Of a DNA stretch of 15,362 bases, positions 7,312 to 13,870 are shown piece after piece. The DNA is from JAICIG01 sp035532215 (lineage in GTDB: Bacteria; Planctomycetota; Planctomycetia; Pirellulales; JAICIG01): assembly GCA_035532215.1 (NCBI GenBank), contig DATKRK010000430.1:1-15362 (forward strand), written 5' to 3'. Each line of letters opens with the position of its first letter. Position 1 is the stretch's first letter. Made by a program: the position numbers and the translations under genes. The notes under the pieces are model-generated. The model searched no databases. It worked only from the letters and a program-made list of their open reading frames with translations, and was not told the origin of the DNA.

Positions 7312-7599
7312 TCACTGCAGCACGGCCAGAATCTCGTTCTCGCTCATGATCAACAGCTCCTCGCCGTCGACCACGACCTCCGAGCCGGCGTAGCTGCTGA
7401 AGACCACGCGGTCGCCTTCGCTCACTTGGGGCTCGGCGCGGTCGCCGTTGGCCAGCAGACGACCGTCGCCGACCGACAACACCCGGCCTTCGCGCGGCTT
7501 TTCGCGCGCCGCTTCGGGCAGCACGATTCCGCCCGTCGTCTTTTCCTCCGCCGTCAGCCACTGGACCACCACGTTCTCCCCCAAGGGAACGATCTTCAT
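7312..7599 (-). CDS. groES: Co-chaperonin GroES (Cpn10)
   Basis: This is the 95-residue heptameric lid of the GroEL chaperonin, full length for the family. It begins MKIVPLGENVVV, has the mobile loop that docks on GroEL at about 18-31 (EEKTTGGIVLPEAA), the GRVLSVGDG strand, VSEGDRVVFSSYAG and the final VDGEELLIMSENEILAVL. ATG at 7599 is set by the conserved start and by AGGAG about ten bases upstream. No groEL is seen next to it; instead the HEPN-like and BolA-like genes follow 40 bases downstream. Its last 34 codons and stop are duplicated at 6163-6267. No CIRCE (HrcA) operator was found upstream; only a small inverted repeat lies in the leader. Confidence 0.95.
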   Translation of the reverse strand: MKIVPLGENVVVQWLTAEEKTTGGIVLPEAAREKPREGRVLSVGDGRLLANGDRAEPQVSEGDRVVFSSYAGSEVVVDGEELLIMSENEILAVLQ

Positions 7600-7633
7600 C
7601 GTTTTGAAACTCCTGCGCCTTGCACGGGCCCGC

Positions 7634-7651
7634 CGTTGCGCCGTCGCAACG
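7634..7651. other. Inverted repeat in the groES leader
   Basis: CGTTGCG and CGCAACG form a perfect seven-base dyad around a four-base spacer, about 35 bases upstream of the groES start codon. It could be an mRNA hairpin or an operator for a heat-shock regulator. It is not the CIRCE sequence. No function is shown. Confidence 0.35.
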
Positions 7652-7778
7652 AGTCGCCGGCAATCAAGGTTCTCATAACCGTAGCTTTTCGATCGGCGAT
7701 TCTGGCACGACGCCGGGCTGGGTTCAAGCGCCGGGGCGTTTTCCCAGGGGGCGACTTGCCGAGGCGGCGACAAATTGC

Positions 7779-7807
7779 TTGTCTTTTGCCCGCCGGAAGG
7801 CTATCCT
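7779..7807 (+). promoter_or_regulatory. Predicted promoter for the structured RNA
   Basis: TTGTCT (7779-7784) and TATCCT (7802-7807) are separated by exactly 17 bases and resemble housekeeping-sigma -35 and -10 boxes. The start site would fall near 7814. No plus-strand protein gene follows, but the folded RNA and terminator at 7856-8128 do. Confidence 0.5.
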
Positions 7808-7855
7808 GCCAAACGGCTCCGCGAGGCGCCGATTGAATTGACATCCGTTTGATTT

Positions 7856-8128
7856 GGCGACAGATTGACCAGGCGCCGGGGCAAGAGACGTCTGCCCGCG
7901 CATCCGTGATCGACCGTCGCGCCGAGCGAGCCTATGCGGTTCCGGCGCTGGCCTGCTCTGCTTTGAAATCGCATCTGGGAATGGTCTGCGGCCGATCCTT
8001 GGCTTGCCGGGCATAGTCCCCAGGCCCTGCGCCCTGTGTTGGCTGGCGAAGGCGCCGTCGCTGGTCACCTGTCATCTGTCGCCGCTTTGGCCGCCTCCTT
8101 CTCCCGCAGAGGAGGCGGCCTTTTTATT
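7856..8128 (+). ncRNA. Candidate structured noncoding RNA with 6S-like rod shape
   Basis: The ends pair: 7856-7865 (GGCGACAGAT) with 8074-8083, 7867-7872 with 8061-8066, and 7873-7877 with 8051-8055. Further nested pairings are 7898-7902 with 8028-8032, 7932-7937 (CTATGC) with 8011-8016, and 7942-7946 with 8006-8010. Together they make one long rod with an asymmetric open bubble (about 29 against 11 bases) and a side hairpin at 7879-7897. An intrinsic terminator ends the unit, and a promoter lies upstream, so transcription may begin near 7814. The topology recalls 6S RNA, but I could not match its sequence. No RNase P, tmRNA or SRP RNA signatures were found. No convincing protein gene uses this stretch. 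Confidence 0.5.
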
Positions 8129-8322
8129 GCCGCCCACGGCTGCCAGGCCATCAACGCCAAAAACGTCATCCAGGCCGCCAAGGCCGCCGCCGCGATCGCC
8201 AACAGCCAAGGGCGTCGCTTGAACGGTCGCGGTTCGAACCGCCGGTCGAAGGCCGAGTCGCTTGCTTTTCGCTCAACCGTGGATGAGAGCCGGGTCGCGG
8301 TCGGAGGAGTGCGTTTGGTCAT
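8065..8322 (-). CDS. Small single-pass membrane protein, hypothetical
   Basis: This 85-residue protein has a charged N-terminus of about 37 residues ending in RPFKRRPW, one clear transmembrane helix at about 38-61 (LLAIAAAALAAWMTFLALMAW) and a short charged tail. The arginine cluster before the helix predicts a cytoplasmic N-terminus. It lies 51 bases after the Minf_1886-family gene on the same strand, so it may be the last gene of that unit. No function is recognised. Its last 20 or so codons overlap, on the opposite strand, the terminator and 3' end of the candidate RNA, which weakens the call somewhat. Confidence 0.6.
   Translation of the reverse strand: MTKRTPPTATRLSSTVERKASDSAFDRRFEPRPFKRRPWLLAIAAAALAAWMTFLALMAWQPWAAIKRPPPLREKEAAKAATDDR
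8089..8128 (+). terminator. Strong intrinsic terminator
   Basis: GGCCGCCTCCT (8089-8099) and AGGAGGCGGCC (8110-8120) form a perfect 11-base stem with a ten-base loop, directly followed by TTTTTATT. The T tract fixes the direction as plus. It is the natural end of the structured RNA and lies antisense to the 3' part of the small membrane protein gene. Confidence 0.85.
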
Positions 8323-8373
8323 CGAGTGGCGCCGCGCGCGTGCTGAAGAGTGAGGGCGTCGCCGCGTCCGAGA

Positions 8374-8802
8374 TTACGGGCGCTTGATCTGAAAGCTCTG
8401 GGTCAGGCCGGTGTCGAAATCGAACACGTCGTCGAAATCCTCGCGGCGGTCTTCCTTGGTTTTGCGCATCTGACCGATGCGGATCAGGTTGAACACGATC
8501 TCGCCGAAATCGCCCGTCGCGTAGACGCCCCAACTGTTCAACACGCATTTGGCCATGTAACCGTACTGCTCCAAGGCGTACTGTCGGATCGCCTCGCAAA
8601 GCTGCTGGCCGGTCAGGTGTCGCTCGCCCGCCGAGCCTTCTTCGCCGGGCTCGCCTTCGCCTTCCTCGCTGGCGCGAACCGTTCCCATGCCGAGCGCCTT
8701 GTGGGCATAGCCCAAGGCGTCGAAAACGAAAGCGTAGGCTTCGATCTTATAGCGCCGGTCCTGACGCAGGAGGTCGCTGAGTTCTTGAGCGGGATCGGCC
8801 AT
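8374..8802 (-). CDS. Minf_1886 family protein (conserved hypothetical)
   Basis: This 142-residue soluble protein matches my memory of the Minf_1886 family, a conserved hypothetical group found mainly in Planctomycetes and Verrucomicrobia. Recognisable parts are the start ADPAQELSDLLRQDRRYKIEAYAFVFDAL, the segment HLTGQQLCEAIRQYALEQYG (about 62-81) and the segment VLNSWGVYATGDFGEIVFNLI. An acidic glycine-rich insert (EEGEGEPGEEGSAGE) lies between about 46 and 60. ATG at 8802 fits the conserved start; the frame is open further upstream but that part is arginine-rich noise. It lies 140 bases after ricT on the same strand and may be co-transcribed. The biochemical function is unknown. Confidence 0.85.
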   Translation of the reverse strand: MADPAQELSDLLRQDRRYKIEAYAFVFDALGYAHKALGMGTVRASEEGEGEPGEEGSAGERHLTGQQLCEAIRQYALEQYGYMAKCVLNSWGVYATGDFGEIVFNLIRIGQMRKTKEDRREDFDDVFDFDTGLTQSFQIKRP

Positions 8803-8942
8803 CTTGCTTCTTGCGGCTGGGTCCGAGCGTCGCCGTCTGGAGCGACGCCGGCGCCCGGTTCGGGGCTGGAAAACTGGGGCGGGCGATCGGCGGCGCAGCA
8901 CGCCGCGGACCATTGCGTTGCGGATTGTCTAACGACTGCTCT

Positions 8943-9794
8943 TCAGGAATGCTTGGTTGGGGACGAGTAACCGGCGCCGTTGGCGCCGCGGCCGAGCACC
9001 GTGAGCACCTCGGACGCGTCGATCAGCACCCGGCGATGGTCTTCGGTCTCGACCAGCAGTTGACTGGCCAGGATTTCGTGAGCCAGCACCCGTGCACGAC
9101 CGCCGGAGGTGATCACGTCGGCGCCGAGCGGAGGCAGCTCTTTCTGTAGTTTCTCGTAGGTGTCGTACTCGTAACGCAGGCAACATTTCAGCCGGCCGCA
9201 GCGGCCGGAGATCTTGGTGGGATCGAGCGTGGCTTTTTGCAGCTTGGCCATTTTCATCGAGACGGGCGGCATTTCCGAGAGGTGCGTGTTGCAGCACACC
9301 GGCTTGCCGCAATCGCCGTAATCGGCCAACAGCTTGGCTTCGTCGCGCACCCCGATCTGCCGCATCTCGATTCGCGTCTGGAACTCGGCGGCCAGCCGCT
9401 TGACCAGCTCGCGAAAGTCGACGCGGTTTTCGGACAGATAATACACCACCACCCGCTCGCCGCCAAAAACGTGCTCGATATCGACCAACTGCATCGGCAG
9501 GTTCATTTCGGCAATGAGCTGCTCGCACGTTTCGTGCTCGCTGCGCTCCTGCTCGTGCATGCGCGCGAGTTCGTTGCAGTCTTCGAGCGTCATCTGCCGC
9601 AAGACCTGCCCTTTTCGGGGGTCCTGTAATTGGCCGACCGCCTGATCGGTCGCTTCGCACAGCACTTCGCCCGCTTCCAGCCCGCGATCGGTCCGGGCAA
9701 TGACCTGCGCCCCGCGTACGAGCACCTCTCCCCGGCTGGTCGTAAAGACCCCCAGGGCTCGCATGACACCGCAACGGACGACGTACTTGGGCAT
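8943..9794 (-). CDS. ricT: RicT/YaaT-like PSP1 domain protein
   Basis: This 283-residue protein is a PSP1-domain member of the RicT (YaaT) type. In Bacillus, RicT works with RicA and RicF in an Fe-S complex that influences RNase Y-dependent mRNA maturation; the role in planctomycetes is untested. The N-terminal part has VRGAQVIARTDRGLEAGEVL (about 27-46). The central part contains GERVVVYYLSENRVDFRELV. The six cysteines of the family are present: C162, C167 and C168 (CGKPVCCNT), and C199, C204 and C205 (GRCGRLKCCLRYE). These are the expected cluster ligands. ATG at 9794 opens with MPKYVVRCG, as in relatives. It is divergent from the BlaI gene and leads the minus-strand cluster. Confidence 0.92.
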   Translation of the reverse strand: MPKYVVRCGVMRALGVFTTSRGEVLVRGAQVIARTDRGLEAGEVLCEATDQAVGQLQDPRKGQVLRQMTLEDCNELARMHEQERSEHETCEQLIAEMNLPMQLVDIEHVFGGERVVVYYLSENRVDFRELVKRLAAEFQTRIEMRQIGVRDEAKLLADYGDCGKPVCCNTHLSEMPPVSMKMAKLQKATLDPTKISGRCGRLKCCLRYEYDTYEKLQKELPPLGADVITSGGRARVLAHEILASQLLVETEDHRRVLIDASEVLTVLGRGANGAGYSSPTKHS

Positions 9795-9867
9795 GTAAGG
9801 CTCGAGGCAGATCGGAGAGGAGCAGGCAGGCTTACAGGGCGTGCAACCGCCAATAAACCATGTCGGC

Positions 9868-9873
9868 AGTATA
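9868..9873 (-). promoter_or_regulatory. Possible -10 box upstream of ricT
   Basis: On the minus strand this reads TATACT, close to the -10 consensus, about 75 bases before the ricT start codon. The -35 position holds only a weak TTCTCT, so the call is tentative. Confidence 0.3.
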
Positions 9874-9935
9874 ACTTGCGAGAATTACTCAGAGAAGTGC
9901 CCTTCGGACGCAGACTCGGTTTCGCGGCCCAAGCG

Positions 9936-9963
9936 TTGACACGTTCAATTTGAATGTTATCAT
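9936..9963 (+). promoter_or_regulatory. Promoter of the blaI-like gene
   Basis: A perfect TTGACA (9936-9941) and TATCAT (9958-9963) are spaced by 16 bases. The predicted transcription start is near 9970. One dyad fills the spacer and another spans the start site, so a bound repressor would block polymerase. Confidence 0.8.
9941..9957. promoter_or_regulatory. Operator dyad 1 for the BlaI-like repressor
   Basis: ACGTTCAATTTGAATGT is a nearly perfect dyad lying between the -35 and -10 boxes. Its half-site ACGTTCAA is repeated in dyad 2, whose centre is 24 bases away. Confidence 0.75.
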
Positions 9964-9982
9964 CACGTTCAAATTGAACGTG
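9964..9982. promoter_or_regulatory. Operator dyad 2 for the BlaI-like repressor
   Basis: CACGTTCAAATTGAACGTG is a perfect palindrome of nine-base half-sites around a central base. It covers the predicted transcription start, next to the -10 box. Dimeric BlaI/MecI repressors bind such paired sites at their own promoters. Confidence 0.8.
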
Positions 9983-10002
9983 TTCGTCGCGAGCCATGCG
10001 CT

Positions 10003-10377
10003 ATGACGCCCTTGCCGCCGCTGCCGAAATCGGAACTGGAAATCGCCCGCTTAGTCTGGGATTTGGGGCAGGCGACGGTGCGGCAGGTGGCCGATGCCCT
10101 GCCCAGCGATCGGAAGCTCGACTTCTTTACGGTGCAGACTTATCTGCGCCGGCTTGCGGCGAAGGGGTATCTGGCAGTCGAACGCGAAGGACGAGCCAAC
10201 GTTTATCGTCCGCGGGTTCGCCCCAAGCGCGTGCTCAAGGAAATCGTCGATTCGTTTCTCAACCAGGCGTTTCAGGGCCAAGCGATGCCGCTCGTGCAGC
10301 ACCTGGTTGAAGAGCACCGTCTTTCAGAGCAGGAAATCGTGGAACTGAAACAAGCGCTCGACCGGCTTTCGGAGTGA
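10003..10377 (+). CDS. BlaI/MecI-type winged-helix repressor
   Basis: This 124-residue protein is a BlaI/MecI/CopY-family transcriptional repressor. The DNA-binding domain covers about 8-72: KSELEIARLVWDLGQATVRQVADALP, then FFTVQTYLRRLAAKGYLAVEREGRANVYRP, the family's recognition helix and wing. The C-terminal helices (about 73-124) form the dimerisation region that a cognate BlaR1 protease would normally cleave near its start. ATG at 10003 gives the family N-terminus; no good Shine-Dalgarno is present. Two dyads at its promoter suggest autoregulation. A BlaR1-like gene follows at once but is broken, so this repressor may be locked on, or may answer to another protease. Confidence 0.93.
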   Translation: MTPLPPLPKSELEIARLVWDLGQATVRQVADALPSDRKLDFFTVQTYLRRLAAKGYLAVEREGRANVYRPRVRPKRVLKEIVDSFLNQAFQGQAMPLVQHLVEEHRLSEQEIVELKQALDRLSE

Positions 10378-10407
10378 TCCCATGTTCTCGCACAAAGGCT
10401 CGCGGAG

Positions 10408-12324
10408 TTGGCGTATCGGCAGTCGTGGCAATTGGCCCTCGCCGCGGGCATCGTCTGGGCATCGCTGGCCTGCCTGGGGAAGTCGCGTCCGCACTTGAAG
10501 TATCTGCTCTGGGGCGCCGTGCTGGTCAAGGCCATGACGCCTCCCCTCTGGGCCAGTTCGGCCAGCCTGTTTGGCGGCGCCGAATCTTTCGTTGGCCGCT
10601 TCGAACCGGCATCGACGCCTGTTGCCGAGTCGCCGAGCGGCGCAAACGCGGCGATCGTCGCGCCGCGCCGGGCGGAATCGTCGGCGAATCGATCAAACGG
10701 CGACGTCGATGCCAGCGCGGCGGCAGCGCCGTACGCGAGTTGGGCCGTACTTGGTTGCATCGCGTGGGGCGTTGGCGCCGCGATGCTGGCCTGCGGCCTG
10801 ATGTGGCGATACGCCCGGCTCATTCGCGAGATGCAGCAAGCCGCCGTCGACGTTCCGGACGATTTGCGGCGCGAAGTTGCCGAGCTTGGCGCCCGTTTGG
10901 GACTTGCGCGGCCGCCTCGCATTTTTTTGACGACTGCCGGCGTAGGCCCTGCCGTGGCCGGTGTTTTCGCGCCCAAACTAATCCTGCCCGCCGAGCTTTG
11001 GCGAACCATGTCTCCGGCCGATCGGCGGATGGTCCTGACGCACGAATTGCTGCACCTAGTGCGTCGAGATCCGCTGGCCGCGGCGCTGCAAACGTGCGTG
11101 TAGATCGCGTGGTGGTTCCACCCGGCGGTCTGGCTCGCGTCGCGAGAGTTTTCCGCCGCCCGCGAGCTTTGCTGCGACGCCGAGCTGTTGTCGCGCGAGA
11201 CATCGACGCCGGCGGAATACGCCCGTTGTCTGTTGCGCGTGGCGATCCACCAGGCCCAGGCGGCATTGGCGCCGCTGGGGCTGGTGTTGCCATCGGCGGC
11301 CGGAACCAAAACGCGGGTGGCATGGATCACTTCGCCGGCGGCCCGCTTTTGCCCGCGCACGCCGTGGTCGGCCTGGGGCGCCGCCGCGATCTTGCTGCTG
11401 GTCTTGCTTCCTTCGCATCCGCCTCGGCCGCTCGCCGGGGCTGCGGCCGCCGAGCCGCCTCGTTCCGATCGCGGCCAACCGGACGAAAAGACTGCGCAGA
11501 ACAAGGACGTCGCCGAGCCGCAGGTTCCAAGCCCCGAATTGATCGCCGTCACCTGGCAGCAAATTGCCGAGAACAACGGCAAGCGAATTGAGCAACCCGT
11601 CTGGCGGCCCGACGGGACGCAATTGACTCAAGCTGAAGCGAATCGGCTGCTCGATCAACTCAAATCGTTTCAAACGCACCAGTGGAACAAGGATGAGGAG
11701 CTACGGCCCTTGGTGCTGGTGTTTCGCACGTCGCCCAAGATCACGACGGGTTTTGCTGTCGCGGTCGTGAGGGACGATGGACACGCGATCTGGGGCGACG
11801 GAAGCGCGAATAATGTCCTGCCAAGCGGACTGGCAAAGTCCGCGTGCGCTCCGCGACGCGAAGAACTTGCGGCATGGCCCGACGAGGTCGGTCTGGACGT
11901 CCAGGTTCCGCTCGAGAATCCCCAGATCATCAAGCGGCTGACGGCGATACCCGATGAGCCGGTCGAACTCGCGCCCGGGGTTCGCTGGTACATCGATCAC
12001 AAACGCGGGATCGACCGCGGTACCGACCCCAAGTCGCCGCCGCGGAGCGGCTTGACTGCCGGCGTGCTGGAAATCGAAGGCGACTCTGTCGCATCGTTGG
12101 TCGTTTATGACGCGCGGATTTGGCTGCGCGGCCAGGAGCAGCCGCTCGCCGGAGATTACATAAATATCTTCTGGCCTCGGCCGGGCGTTCAGGCCGCCAT
12201 CCACGTCAGCCGCCCGATCGACGACGTGCAAAAGATCGAACGCGTCGAGTTCCTCCGGCAGCGGTTTCGGATGGAGCGGATCAAGGGAATCAAAACGCGT
12301 CGCGACTTGTTGCCCGGCGAATGA
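10408..12324 (+). pseudogene. BlaR1/M56-like sensor metallopeptidase gene, interrupted by an amber codon
   Basis: The reading frame encodes a M56-type membrane peptidase, the expected BlaI partner, but TAG at 11101-11103 interrupts it at codon 232 counted from TTG 10408. Before the stop are helices at about 7-24, 32-52 and 109-133, and the zinc motif HELLH (212-216). After it the same frame continues with IAWWFHPAVW and ARELCCDAELL, the second half of the M56 active site (E253, D257), then a helix (AWGAAAILLLVLLP) and an extracytoplasmic sensor region of unknown type. A single C-to-T change of CAG would explain the stop. The 5' end is also odd: family-like codons run from 10384, but the only nearby ATG (10382) is out of frame. 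As written, only fragments at 10408-11103 and from about 11188 could be made. Confidence 0.85.
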
Positions 12325-12355
12325 CTCTCGCGCGTCGCAGGGCGACGTTTCATGA

Positions 12356-12378
12356 CTCTTCTCTGTTACAGAGAAGAG
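12356..12378. terminator. Perfect hairpin between convergent genes
   Basis: CTCTTCTCTG and CAGAGAAGAG form a ten-base perfect stem with a three-base loop, 32 bases after the M56 stop. No T tract follows on either strand, so classical intrinsic termination is doubtful. It may stabilise or end converging transcripts. The rest of 12325-12504 shows nothing recognisable. Confidence 0.45.
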
Positions 12379-12504
12379 GAACCCGTAAACGCTGACGATG
12401 GAATAGCTTCGCAACGCTGGACCGGTTGGAAACCAAATGGCGCGGCGATTGGGAACGGTTTCCGTCTTCAGCCGAATTTGGGAGGTAATTCTTACCCTCG
12501 ACGC

Positions 12505-13680
12505 TTATCGACCGCCTAGCGGCTTGCTTAGCCGGCGTTCGACCTCGGCGACTTCGCTCGGATACTGCTGGCGCAGACGCGCAGTCTCTTGGTCAGCCTC
12601 TTTCGTCGGAGAGAGCAACAGAAAGCCGATGGCCGCCCGGCGAATGGGCGCATCTTTCGACTCCAGCCGCCGGCAGAGTTCTACGACTGCGGCCGTCGAT
12701 TCCCAGTCTTGCCAGCGAGCCAGGTCGACAATCGCCTCGGCCGCGAATTCCTCGCGGGCCAGCAGCCGCCGCATGGCCCGCGCCAACTGCTCGGCGGGGA
12801 TTTCGCGGCCGTATTCGTGATAGAACCGCAAGGCGGTCATGGCGTGCCGCACGTCGCCCGAGGCGGCCAGTGGAGCGGCCAGGTAGCGCTCTTCGATCAG
12901 CTCCAAGCCCGGTTCGCCGGCTGCCAGCAAGTAGCCGCCCAGCACGCCGTCGAAGCCGGCCCGAAAATCGCTGGCCGGCTGATCGATCTGCCGCTTGAGG
13001 AATTCCGCGTTCCGCCGCCGCTCGGCAGGATCGCGGGCCAGACCCAGCGCCAAGCCGTAAAACCCCTTGCGCTCTTGCGGTACACGGTCGCTTTCGAGCC
13101 AGCCGCGGAACGAGTCCATGGGCAGCTTGTCGGCGACCGCGGCCACCTCGTCGAAGCGGGCGCGGCCGAACTCCCGGTAGGCGTCTTCCGCCAACAGCGG
13201 ATTGCGATGTTCCAAAAATGGAATGAAATACGGCAACCGCTCCGCGGCCGGCTTTCGCAAAGACGGCGCCCGAGCGACATAGGCATAGCTCAGTTCGTCG
13301 AGCGGCGTTTCGCTCCAGTGCAGCCTGCGATCGTCGGAAAAGGCGTCGCGCCGGGCCAAGAGCAACATCAGGCTGCCCGGCTTGAGCGCCGAGCCGGGGG
13401 CCGGTTCGGCCACGACGTCCTGCGGCAATTCCAGCGACGCGTTGTTCGACAGTAACTCGTCGCCTTTGAGCGTTTTTTGCAGCCGAAAGCGATGTCCGCC
13501 GGGCTTTGCATCCAGCAACTCTGCCAGGGCTGCAATCGCCGACTCGTCGCAGCGCTCGGAAAGGCTCGGCTTCACGGCCGTACAAAACGGGCAGGCAAAC
13601 GCGGCGCCCGAGAAGATTGACCAGCCTGCGAGCGCGATGAGAAAAAGAGCGGCACAACCTCGCCGCAACCAGGGAAACAT
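12505..13680 (-). CDS. Secreted CPFC-motif protein, helical repeat-like, hypothetical
   Basis: This 391-residue protein has an N-terminal signal of about 29 residues (RR pair, then the hydrophobic ALFLIALAGWSIFSGAAFA) and a mature chain that begins CPFC (30-33), a two-cysteine motif I recall from secreted planctomycete proteins. Residues about 45-115 look like a small beta domain (HRFRLQKTLKGDELL and LKPGSLMLLLARR). From about 145 to the end the chain is a series of amphipathic helices such as NPLLAEDAYREFGRARFDEVAAVADKL, resembling HEAT-like repeats. ATG at 13680 is chosen because it opens the signal peptide; upstream codons run into an inverted repeat. No Shine-Dalgarno is visible. The function is unknown; a periplasmic binding or scaffold role is only a guess. 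Confidence 0.8.
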   Translation of the reverse strand: MFPWLRRGCAALFLIALAGWSIFSGAAFACPFCTAVKPSLSERCDESAIAALAELLDAKPGGHRFRLQKTLKGDELLSNNASLELPQDVVAEPAPGSALKPGSLMLLLARRDAFSDDRRLHWSETPLDELSYAYVARAPSLRKPAAERLPYFIPFLEHRNPLLAEDAYREFGRARFDEVAAVADKLPMDSFRGWLESDRVPQERKGFYGLALGLARDPAERRRNAEFLKRQIDQPASDFRAGFDGVLGGYLLAAGEPGLELIEERYLAAPLAASGDVRHAMTALRFYHEYGREIPAEQLARAMRRLLAREEFAAEAIVDLARWQDWESTAAVVELCRRLESKDAPIRRAAIGFLLLSPTKEADQETARLRQQYPSEVAEVERRLSKPLGGR

Positions 13681-13722
13681 GCGGAATGATGCGACGATTT
13701 CGAAAAGGAGACGTTGGGATAA

Positions 13723-13785
13723 GGAGGAGATGGGGAGATGAAGGCAGTTGAAATCGAATAACTTCTTCATCCCCTTATCTCCTCC
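13723..13785. repeat. Imperfect inverted repeat, GGAGGAGAT family
   Basis: Arms at 13723-13743 and 13765-13785 match at 18 of 21 positions as inverted copies, with a 21-base spacer. The purine-rich left arm and its pyrimidine-rich partner lie upstream of the CPFC gene and 85 bases from the end of the DUF3299-type lipoprotein gene. The right flank repeats a similar CCCCTATCTCC phrase. It could act as a hairpin terminator for the minus-strand lipoprotein transcript, but there is no clear T tract. Confidence 0.6.
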
Positions 13786-13870
13786 GCATCCCCCTATCTC
13801 CTTCCAAGAAACGTTTATTGGCCCTCGCGGTTTACATTGCCTTACGCAGTTCCACCATTCGGCGGGCAAG

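Noticed and set aside
7600..7840. CIRCE operator for groES
   Set aside because: No TTAGCACTC/GAGTGCTAA pair was found in the upstream region; only a small unrelated dyad is present.
7856..8128. RNase P RNA, tmRNA or SRP RNA
   Set aside because: The conserved RNase P GAGGAAAGTC segment, a tmRNA CCA end and tag frame, and the SRP GGAAGNAGC loop are all absent.
8036..8353. Plus-strand frame opposite the small membrane protein
   Set aside because: It spans the terminator, lacks a start signal and has no domain; the minus frame gives a convincing helix.
11101..11103. Pyrrolysine or other recoding at TAG
   Set aside because: No recoding element or pyrrolysine genes are seen, and relatives would be expected to have an ordinary residue here; a mutation is simpler.
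10374..11591. Overlapping plus-strand frame across the M56 gene
   Set aside because: Its product is arginine-rich and lacks motifs, while the other frame carries HELLH and membrane helices on both sides of the amber codon.
12589..13455. Plus-strand frame opposite the CPFC protein
   Set aside because: Shadow of a minus-strand gene with a clear signal peptide.
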